From Arcuatula senhousia (Eukaryota > Mollusca > Bivalvia > Mytilida > Mytilidae): 64,000 nucleotides of DNA. The DNA is taken from positions 124,001-188,000 of the forward strand of contig OZ020311.1 of NCBI GenBank assembly GCA_963971305.1. Direction: 5' to 3'. How positions within the stretch are numbered: position 1 is the first letter of the stretch; the number at the start of each line of letters is the position of its first letter. Below are positions 12,901 through 24,900 of this stretch, piece after piece. Under the pieces are notes generated by a model. That model did not search any database. It was not told where the DNA came from and was given only the letters and a program-made list of their open reading frames with translations. The position numbers were made by a program, and so were the translations under genes.

Positions 12901-15900
12901 AGAACTTCATTCATAACATAGGGTTAGAGGTTACAGGCTAAGGGTCAGGGGTCAGACTTACATTGCAGTAGTATCCCTGCACTATCATGTCCCAGGCAGG
13001 TTGAGCTTTGTATTTCATAGAACTTCAGATATAATATAGGGTTACAAGTTACAGGCTAAGGGTCAAGGGTCAGACTTACATTGCAGTAGTATCCCTGCAC
13101 CATCATGTACCAGGCAGGTTGAGCTTTGTATTTCATAGAACTCCAGACATAATATATGGTTAGAGGTTACAGGCTAAGGGTCAGGGGTCAGTCTTTCATT
13201 GTAGTAGTATCCCTGCACCATCATGTCCCAGGCAGGTTGAGCTTTGTATTTCATAGAACTTCAGATATAATATAGGGTTAGAGGTTACAGGCTAAGGGTC
13301 AGGGGTCAGTCTTTCATTGAAGTAGTATCCCTGCACCATCATGTCCCAGGCAGGTTGAGCTTTGTATTTCATAGAACTTCATACATAACATAGGGTTAGA
13401 GGTTACAGGCTAAGGGTCAGGGGTCAGACTTACATTGTAATAGTATCCCTGCACCATCATGTCCCAGGTAGATAAAGCTTTGTATTTCATAGAACTTCAT
13501 ACATAACATAGGGTTAGAGGTTACAGGCTAAGGGTCAGTGGTCAGTATTACATTGCAGTAGTATCCCTGCACCATCATGTCCCAGACAGGTCGAACTTTG
13601 TATTTCATAGAACTCCAGATATAATATAGGGTTAGAGGTTATAGGCTAGGGGTCAGACTTACATTGTAGAAGTATCCCTGCACCATCATGTCCCAGGCAG
13701 GTTGAGCTTTGTATTTCATGGAACTCCAGACATAATATATGGTTAGAGGTTACAAGCTAAGGGTCAGGGGTCAGTCTTACATTGTAGTAGTATCCCTGCA
13801 CCATCATGTCCCAGCAGTTTGAGCTTTGTATTTCATAGAACTTCATACATAACATAGGGTTAGAGGTTACAGGCTAGGGGTCAGACTTACATTGTAGTAG
13901 TATCCCTGCACCATCATGTCCCAAGCAGAATGAGCTTTATATTTCATAAAACTCCAGATATAATATAGGGTAACAGGTTAGAGGCTAGGCGTTAGGGGTC
14001 AGACTTACATTGCAGTAGTATCCCTGCACCATCATGTACCAGGCAGGATGAGCTTTGTTTTTTATAGAACTTCATACATAATATAGGGTTAGAGGTTACA
14101 GGCTAAGGGTCAGGGGTCAGTCTTTCATTGTAGTAGTATCCCTGCACCATCATGTCCCAGGCAGGTTTAGCTTTGTATTTCATAGAACTTCAGATTTAAT
14201 ATAGGATTAGAGGTTATAGGCTAGGGGTCGACTCAGATGTTAGACTTATATTTTAGTAGTATCCCTGCACAATCAAGTCCCAAGCAGGAAGATCTTTGTA
14301 TTTCATAGAACTTCAGATATACTGTATTATATGGTAAGAGGTTACAGGCTAGAGGTCAAGGGATAGACTCTTACTGTAGTAGTTTTCCTGCACCATCATG
14401 TACCAGGCAGGATGAGCTTTGTATTTGATAGAACTTCTGAAACTATATAGGGTTACCGGTTACAGGCTAGGGGTCAAGGGTCAAACCATTGTAGTATTTT
14501 TAACCAGCACTATTATTTCCCAGAAACAATGTGATTTGTCCCTTATAGAATATCAGAATTTAGTTTAGGGGTGAGGGTTTTAGCCCTGTCAGATGTTAGA
14601 GACTAGCATTTTTTGATGTTTTCCAAGCCATTGTGCCACAGGAACAAGTTGATTTGTCCCTCATAGGAGTTAAGATTAAGTTCAGGGATAAAGGTCAGGG
14701 GTTAGAGTTCAGACTTACATTGTAGTTGTTTTCCCAGAACCATTATGTCCAAGAAATAGAATAATTTGTCCATCATAGGAGTTCAGATTTACATTGTAGT
14801 TCAGGTTTAGGTTTAAGGTTGGGATTAGGGGTCAGAGTTCAGACTTACATAGTCGTGGTCTTTCCTGCACCATTATGTCCAAGAAATGATGTGATTTGTT
14901 CCTCATAAAAGTTCAGATTCAGTTTATTCACTGCTACTTTCCTTCCTGTTTTATAATACTGTAAAAGAACAAAATTTTAACATTTTAGTCACTACAATGT
15001 TACATATTCATATAGGAATTGTTAGGATTTGTACCATCTAATTAAGTCAACAGGTATGTTGAGTCAATCACTGATGAGGTTTTTCATACCTCAGCTTTAT
15101 TGTGTTTTGATACTATTCAAATAACATAACAGTTACTATTATCCTATTCTGTGGTTGTCCTTGTGAAAATAATTATGGACCTGAAAGGAATGTCATAGCA
15201 AAACTCATGGTTTGGCGAGCCTTAAAACCTGGTTTAACCCAAAATTTCTTTTGAAATGCTTGTACCAAGACAGGACCATTGCGATCTTCAATTCTTCCAG
15301 TATGTCTTCCTTGTTTTGTCTCGTCTTATGGACATTTGAGATTGATTCTCCAAGTTCTGTAATGTTGTAATATTTATTTTATAAGGTATTGATTTACCTG
15401 CCACAGAACCCAATAATTTGTTTCCCTTAATGATACAGTTACCTTCTTATAAGAAATATTACAGAGTCTCACACAAATGCAAAATGAAAACTGTATAATT
15501 TTGAATTTTTTGTGTGTGTGATTTTTCACAATATGTGTGATGTGAATGAGTGATTTAACAAGTCCAATATACTTCTGGGTTATCATTCAATTTCTTGATA
15601 TATGTAGCAATGCAAGATGTACAGTGTGACGTCAAAAGTATTTCACGCTTTAAATTTTTTACATTATATTTCATATAAATTCACATTTTTTCAAAAAATT
15701 CTTACCAAGTTTTTTTTCAACCGATTTTTATAAAATAAAAGCCAACAGATGCAGCAATATTTCAAGATTTTATCTATATTTTGGCATCATAAAATGTTAG
15801 ATGGGTTACATTTAATCATAATTAGAACACAAATGAAATATTTTGAAAATCATTTTCCTTTATATTTTAACCGAATTTTTTATGTTAATTTTTTCTATGT

Positions 15901-18900
15901 GTTTTATTAGAGTATAAAAATGAACCAAGAGGTTTTAACAGATTTGCAAATAAACAAACAAACTTCAGATAATTATGCATACGTTAGTTTTAATTTCATG
16001 AAAATCTGTTGAGAAATGGCTTGGTAATAATTTTTATAAAAAATACTAATTTATATGAAATATATAGGGAAAAATATAAAGCGTGAAATACTTTTGACGT
16101 CGCACTGTATGCTTATTTTAAAGTAATACTTTAATGATACTAAATACCTTAGACAGATTTTCTATTTGTACACCACAGGTTAAATGTTCAGGTTCATTTT
16201 CAAATCGTCCCTCTTCCTCTGTAAGCAAGTTAACATTTTTAATATGATTATGTTAAACACATTTGAAAGCAAGACAATAAAGAGTTAACAAGACAATATG
16301 TCTCCAAAGATCATGATGGCCTACTTGGCAGTTAGAATTGCTGCCAAATGTTGCTCTTATTCATGTCATAATGTTAATAAGATTATAAAATTTCATCAAG
16401 ATATGACTTTGAATTTTAAAGAATTCATTTTCTAAACACAAAGGCAAATATTAGTAGTGACACACAAACAGACAGGCAGACCAAATACTACATGTCCAGT
16501 TACATTTGATGGTCCATTTTATAGGTGCAAAATATATGGCCAGTTAATGTCAGATGGCAATAGATCAACAATATAATATCAAAAAACATCTGACTACAAA
16601 TTGTTTAAAAGGAAAGACAGTTCAACACATGCACGAATCCCTGATTACTGGTTTGGGCAGGATAAAACCATGAACTGACACTACAGTATTATAATGCATG
16701 TCTCATGTTTATTCAATATATGTTATACTCATTAATGAGGAGAAGACCATGTAAGGTGGTTTAACTTGTGCCTTATTTTTGTTTGTTTGCTAATTATATG
16801 TGATCATATAAATTGTGTAAGCAAATAAAACATATTCAAACTAAAAACTAAGTCAATTTACAGAAAAATAGGTAAGCAAATTGAGTCTTTAGAGTAAGCA
16901 TTAATACCTGGAGTCCTCTGGGCCATTGCACATGCCTGGTCCTCTTCAATGATTGACAAGTAGGCTGGGTCTGGTCTAAAACACCGTCTCCATGAACAAT
17001 CTGTTTCTGTGGCCTTCATGTTACCTCCAAACCAATATGTCTTGGTACAGGCAAAATACCATGGCTTGGGCAACCCATACTGACCTGAAATACATAGATT
17101 ACAAAATACAATGACTTTGATAACCGATACTGTCCTGCAATGCATAGATAACAAAATACCATGGCTTGGGCAACTTATACTTAACTGTTATACACAGATT
17201 ACAAAAAAACATGACTTGGGCAACCAATACTTAACTGTAATACACAGATTACAAAATACCATGACTTGGGCAACCTATTCTTAACTGTAATACATATATT
17301 ACAAAATACCATGACATGGGCAACCCATATTGACCTGTCATACAAAGATTACAAAATACCATGGCTTGGGCAACCCATATTGATCGTAATACAAAGAATA
17401 CAAAATACCAGGGCTTGGGCAACCCATACTGACCTGTAATACATAGATTACAATATACCATGGCTTGGGCAACCCATACTGACCTGTAATACATAGATTA
17501 CAAAATACCATGACTTGGGCAACCCATACCGACCTGTAATACATAGATTACAAAATACAATGACTTGGGCAACCTATACTGACCTGTAATACATAGATTA
17601 CAAAACACCATGACTTGGGCAACCCATACTGACCTGTAATACAAAGATTACAAAATACAATGACTTGGGCAACCCATATTGACCTGTAATATATAGATTA
17701 CAAAATACCATGGCTTGACCAACCCATACTGACCTGTAATACATAGATTACAATATACCATAGCTTGACCAACCCATACCGACCTGTAATACATAGATTA
17801 CAAAATACAATGACTTGGGCAACCCATATTGACCTGTAATACATAGATTACAAAATACCATGGCTTGGGCAACCCATGCTGACCTGTAATGCAAAGATTA
17901 CAAAATACCATAGCAAATGCAAACTAAGGAATACCAAGCATTTTGCCAAACATTACTCTGACTCATTTTTTTCCTTTTATTGATATCTAACTTTTTCTGT
18001 GCTTAATATTTTTATCATATTAGGAAAAAAATTGAAAACAAAGAAAATCGAACAAAAGAAATACAATATTTATTTTAAACTAGAAAAACTGTGAGCAGCA
18101 GCTTACAAATAAATACCCCCCGCACCCCCCCCCCAAAAAAAAATTAATCAGATAAAATTTTCAAATAGTGGTGCAGATAAACATTATGTCACAAAGATTG
18201 TGTGAAAGTTTCATGAAAATCCATCAAGGGGTTTAGGAGGAGTTGCAGATAAGAGATGGGTACCCCCATGTAGTCAAATGGCTAAGTCCATGTGTTGCTA
18301 TGGGAAACCCCAAAATCATTCTGATCTAATTTTAAAATAGTAGGAGCACATCTACATTATGTCACAAAGATTGTATGTAAGTTTCAGGAATATCTATGAA
18401 GGGGTTAAGAAGGAGTTGCGGTTAAGAATTGGGTACCCTGAAGTGTAACGGAAGGTCGGAAGTTCAGACAGACAGGGTTCCCACTATTTTTTGGACACAA
18501 AATTCAAGGGTTTTTCAAGGACTTTTCAAGGGTATTAAGGTCATTTTCAAGGATTAAAATAGGCCGCAAAAATTTAAAAAATCCAATATTTTTCAGTCTT
18601 TTTTTTATCGAACAATCAACAAATCTGCATATTACAAAATTCCAGGGTTTTTCAAGGATATTTGATAAAATTCAAGGATTTTTCCAGGTTTTTGAACACT
18701 GACATGAAATTCAAGGACTTTTCCAGGTTTCCTTGAATTCAAGGATGGCGTGGGAACCCTGGACAGAAAGACACCCCTATCACTATATATCCCCCAATTT
18801 TCAAGCGGGGGGTATAAAAAAACTTTTTATCATTATAAGGTTTTATTTCCCTCTATTTCATTGACATAATTCTATATAAGAAAGCATTTTTACATACAAA

Positions 18901-21900
18901 GAAAAATGACTTGAAACTTTCTGAAATATTTCCACTTAAATCAAAAATATCAAATCTTTTTACTGTGGTATGATTTGTTATAAATTTACTTTTTTTTAGT
19001 TTCAAAAAAGTTTTTTCCTTGTAAACACATTTTGTACTTTACATTAAAAAGAGTTTATCTTAAAACATATGACACATTATACGAAATAAAGATCAATTTT
19101 CAATAAATATTTATAACAAAATTCAGCATCCAACAGCTATTAATTATAATTGTGTGATATATAAAACTTCCACTCAGCATGAAACTTACTTTCCTTTAAT
19201 AGTCTCTATCTTGTAATTGTTTATTAGCCAACAAAGATGAAGGTGTTAGTTTTCATTGTTATGTTAATCCTTCTTACTGAATGTTATTCTCAAGGGAATT
19301 CTCAAGCAAAATCTGATGGGAAATCCCAAGGTATGTCAAGTTGTTCATTGTTTTCTTAATCCTTTAAACTGAATGTTATTCTCAAGGGAATTCTCAAGCA
19401 AACTCTGATGGGAAATCTCAAGGTATGTTAAGTTGTTCACTGTTTTGTTCATCCTTCTAACTGAATGAGATTCTCAAGGGAATTCTCAAGCAAACTCTGA
19501 TGGTAAATCTAAAGGTATGTCAAGTTGTTCATTGTTTTCTTCATCCTTTTAACTGAATGTGATTCTCAAGGGAATTCTCAAGCAAACTCTGATGGTAAGT
19601 CTCAAGGTAAGTCAAGTTGTTCATTGTTTTGTTCATCCTTCTAATTATAACTGAATGAGATTCTCAGGGGAATTCTCAAGCAAACTCTGATGGGAAATCG
19701 CAAGGTATGTAAAAATTGTTAATTGTTTTATTCATGCTTTAAAATGAATGTGATTCTTAAGGGAATTCTCAAGCAAAATCTGATGGGAAATCCCAAGGTA
19801 TGTCAAGTTGTTCATTGTTTTCTTAATCCTTTAAACTGAATGTGATTTTCAAGGGAATTCTCAAGCAAACTCTGATGGGAAATCGCAAGGTATGTAAAAA
19901 TTGTTAATTGTTTTATTCATCCTTTAAAATGAATGTGATTCTTAAGGGAATTCTCAAGCAAAATCTGATGGTAAGTCTCAAGGTATGTCAAATGGTTCAT
20001 TGTTTTGTTCATCCTTTTAACTGAATGTGATTCTCAAGGGAATTCTCAAGCAAACTCTGATGGGAAATCGCAAGGTATGTCAAATTGTTAATTGTTTTAT
20101 AAATCCTTTAAAATGAATGTGATTCTTAAGGAAATTCTCAAGCAAAATCTGATGGGAAATCCCAAGGTATGTCAAGTTGTTCATTGTTTTGTTCATCCTT
20201 TTAACTGAATGTGATTCTCAAGGGAATTCTCAAGCAGATTAAAACATTATGTATAAATTTTAGAAATGTCTACTGAGAATTGGAGGCATTAGAGTCTTTA
20301 CAAAATTGTGATGGATGCATGGGTGGACACCTCTTTAATGTCCCTGCTCTTCAATGCACTGGGGGGAATCAAGTTCTTAAACTTTTTGAATAAAATAGTT
20401 AAAAACAAGAAATTCACTCTCTTTAACAGGTAAATCCCAAGGAAAAAGCAGACGACCAGTTTTCAATGATTGTAACCCAAAAGACAAAGATTGCCAACAG
20501 ATCATTGAATTTGTACCAGCAGAACTTCTAGCAAACCAGTTTGAAGCCCGGGATAGAGGAGGACCTGATGGAAGAGGTATTGCAAATGGTCTTCTTAATC
20601 GTATACATCAGAGTCAGAGACGACAGAATCCATAAAACAGTGGGACTGTGGGAATTCTTTATTCAAGCTATGACTGAGTTTAAAATTTTGTGAACTTAAA
20701 GTGTAGCTTAACTTCAAATAAAATTTCACAAGAAATTTCATGTTTGTTTAGATTAGAAGTCTAGAAGTCTAGGCTTGATTATGTCCTGTCTGATTAACAC
20801 ATTGACATATAAATTAAGATGATTGACAGTTAAGTATAAACACAATTTTCATATGGAAAACTAAAGTCAGTGTTACAGGCCAGATATCTGAATGGCCTGT
20901 ACTCTTGAAGGGAATTGTTGTATTAACCCAGATAACCAAGTAATGATTTTTTGTGAGGAGGGTCTGACCTGAATAACCATTTTCTTTTTAGAGCCATGAT
21001 TTTCATGATGGGGGGTCTGGCCTGGAATATCATAATTTGTACTTTATGTCATGGCCTTACCCAACAAATTCTATGTAAATACCAGGTCATCACCATACTC
21101 AGATGTGTGTTTTACTTTGGCAAATATTATCTATACTGAAAGATTTGCTGAGATAAGGAACGTCTTACCTGGGAAGACATTTTCTATGTACCAGGCCAAC
21201 ATGGTGTAGATAAATGTATCTAATATCATCATTATAACAGAGGTCAGCAGGCTATACTAGTTAGAGAGGGGTCTTACCTGGGTAGACATTTTCTATGTAC
21301 CAGGCCAGCATGGTGTAGATAAATGTATCTAATATCATCATTATAACAGAGGTCAGCAGGCTATACTGGTTAGAAGGGGGGTCTTACCTTGGTAGACATT
21401 TTCTATGTACCAAGCCAACATGGTGTAGATAAATGTATCTAATATCATCATTAGAACAGAGGTCAGCAGGCTATACTGGTTCGAGAGGTGTCTTACCTTG
21501 GTAGACATCTTCTATGTACCAGGCCAACATGGTGTAGATAAATGTATCTAATATCATCATTAGAACAGAGGTCAGCAGGCTATACTAGTTAGAGAGGTGT
21601 CTTACCTGGATAGACATTTTCTATGTACCAGGCCAGCATGGTGTAGATAAATGTATCTAATATTATCATTAGAACAGAGGTCAGCAGGCTATACTGGTTA
21701 GAAGGGGGGTCTTACCTTGGTAGACATTTTCTATGTACCAAGCCAACATGGTGTAGATAAATGTATCTAATATCATCATTAGAACAGAGGTCAGCAGGCT
21801 ATACTGGTTAGAGAGAGGGGTCTTACCTGGGTAGACATTTTCTATGTACCAGGCCAGTATGGTGTAGATAAACGTATCTAATATCATCATTAGAACAGAG

Positions 21901-24900
21901 GTCAGCGGGCTATACTGGTTAGAGAGGGGTCTTACCTGGGTAGACATCTTCTATGTACCAGGCCAGCATGGTGTAAATAAATGTATCTAATACCATCATT
22001 AGAACAGAGGTCAGCAGGCTATACTGGTTAGAGAGGGGTCTTACCTGGGTAGACATTATCTATGTACCAGGCCAACATGGTGTAGATAAATGTATCTAAT
22101 ACCATCATTAGAACAGAGGTCAGCAGGCTATACTGGTTAGAGAGGGGTCTTACCTGGTTAGACATTTTCTATGTACCAGACCAGCATGGTGTAGATAAAT
22201 GTATCTAATATCATCATTAGAACAGAGGTCAGCAGGCTATACTGGTTAGAGAGGGGTCTTACCTGGGTAGACATTTTCTATGTACCAGGCCAACATGGTG
22301 TAGATAAATGTATCTAATATCATCATTAGAACAGAGGTCAGCAGGCTATACTGGTTAGAGAGGTGTCTTACCTGGGTAGACATTTTCTATGTACCAGGCC
22401 AACATGGTGTAGATAAATGTATCTAATATCATCATTAGAACAGAGGTCAGCAGGCTATACTGGTTAGAGAGGGGTCTTACCTGGGTAGACATTTTCTATG
22501 TACCAGACCAGCATGGTGTAGATAAATGTATCTAATATCATCATTAGAACAGAGGTCAGCAGGCTATACTGGTTAGAGAGGGGTCTTACCTGGGTAGACA
22601 TTTTCTATGTACCAGACCAGCATGGTGTAGATAAATGTATCTAACATCATCATTAGAACAGAGGTCAGCAGGCTATACTGGTTAGAGAGGGGTCTTACCA
22701 GGGAAGACATTTTCTATGTACCAGACCAGCATGGTGTAGATAAATGTATCTAACATCATCATTAGAACAGAGGTCAGCAGGCTATACTGGTTAGAGAGGG
22801 GTCTTACCTGGGTAGACATTTTCTATGTACCAGACCAGCATGGTGTAGATAAATGTATCTAACATCATCATTAGAACAGAGGTCAGCAGGCTATACTGGT
22901 TAGAGAGGGGTCTTACCTGGGAAGACATTTTCTATGTATCAAGCTAGCATGCTGTAGATAAATGTATCTAATATCATCATTAGAACAGAGGTCAGCAGGC
23001 TATACTGGTTAGAGAGGGGTCTTACCGGGTTAGACATTTTCTATGTACCAGGCCAACATGGTGTAGATATATGTATCTAATACCATCATTAGAACAGAGG
23101 TCAGCAGGCTATACTGGTTAGAGAGGGGTCTTACCTGGTTAGACATTTTCTATGTACCAGGCCAACATGGTGTAGATAAATGTATCTAATACCATCATTA
23201 GAACAGAGGTCAGCAGGCTATACTGGTTAGAGAGGGGTCTTACCTGGTTAGACATTTTCTATGTACCAGGCCAACATGGTGTAGATAAATGTATCTAATA
23301 CCATCATTAGAACAGAGGTCAGCAGGCTATACTGGTTAGAGAGGGGTCTTACCTGGTTAGACATTTTCTATGTACCAGGCCAACATGGTGTAGATAAATG
23401 TATCTAATACCATCATTAGAACAGAGGTCAGCAGGCTATACTGGTTAGAGAGGGGTCTTACCTGGTTAGACATTTTCTATGTACCAGGCCAACATGGTGT
23501 AGATAAATGTATCTAATACCATCATTAGAACAGAGGTCAGCAGGCTATACTGGTTAGAGAGGGGTCTTACCTGGGTAGACATTTTCTATGTACCAGGCCA
23601 ACATGGTGTAGATAAATGTATCTAATATCATCATTAGAACAGAGGTCAGCAGGCTATACTAGTTAGAGAGGGGTCTTACCTGGTTAGACATTTTCTATGT
23701 ACCAGGCCAGCATGGTGTAGATAAATGTATCTAATATCATCATTAGAACAGAGGTCAGCAGGCTATACTAGTTAGAGAGGGGTCTTACCTGGGTAGACAT
23801 TTTCTATGTACCAGGCCAGCATGGTGTAGATAAATGTATCTAATATCATCATTAGAACAGAGGTCAGCAGGCTATACTGGTTAGAGAGGGGTCTTACCTG
23901 GGTAGACATTTTCTATGTACCAGGCCAACATGGTGTAGATAAATGTATCTAATATCATCATTAGAACAGAGGTCAGCAGGCTATACTGGTTAGAGAGGGG
24001 TCTTACCTGGGTAGACATTTTCTATGTACCAGGCCAACATGGTGTAGATAAATGTATCTAATACCATCATTAGAACAGAGGTCAGCAGGCTATACTGGTT
24101 AGAGAGGGGTCTTACCTGGGTAGACATTTTCTATGTACCAGGCCAACATGGTGTAGATAAATGTATCTAATATCATCATTAGAACAGAGGTCAGCAGGCT
24201 ATACTAGTTAGAGAGGGGTCTTACCTGGGTAGACATTTTCTATGTACCAAGCCAACATGGTGTAGATAAATGTATCTAATATCATCATTAGAACAGAGGT
24301 CAGCAGGCTATACTGGTAAGAGAGGGGTCTTACCAGGGAAGACATCTTCTATGTACCAGGCCAACATGGTGTAGATAAATGTATCGAATACCATCATTAG
24401 AACAGAGGTCAGCAGGCTATACTGGTTAGAGAGGGGTCTTACCTGGTTAGACATTTTCTATGTACCAAGCCAGCATGGTGTAGATAAATGTATCTAATAT
24501 CATCATTAGAACAGAGGTCAGCAGGCTATACTGGTTAGAGAGGTGTCTTACCTGGGTAGACATTTTCTATGTACCAGGCCAACATGGTGTAGATAAATGT
24601 ATCTAATATCATCATTAGAACAGAGGTCAGCAGGCTATACTGGTTAGAGAGGGGTCTTACCTGGGTAGACATTTTCTATGTACCAGACCAGCATGGTGTA
24701 GATAAATGTATCTAATATCATCATTAGAACAGAGGTCAGCAGGCTATACTGGTTAGAGAGGGGTCTTACCTGGGTAGACATTTTCTATGTACCAGACCAG
24801 CATGGTGTAGATAAATGTATCTAACATCATCATTAGAACAGAGGTCAGCAGGCTATACTGGTTAGAGAGGGGTCTTACCAGGGAAGACATTTTCTATGTA

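Noticed and set aside
17249..17544. Minus-strand ORFs in the 17.2-17.5 kb block as separate proteins
   Set aside because: They are read-through of 50-bp array C units across acceptor sites; only the terminal exon 19 has the full family motif.
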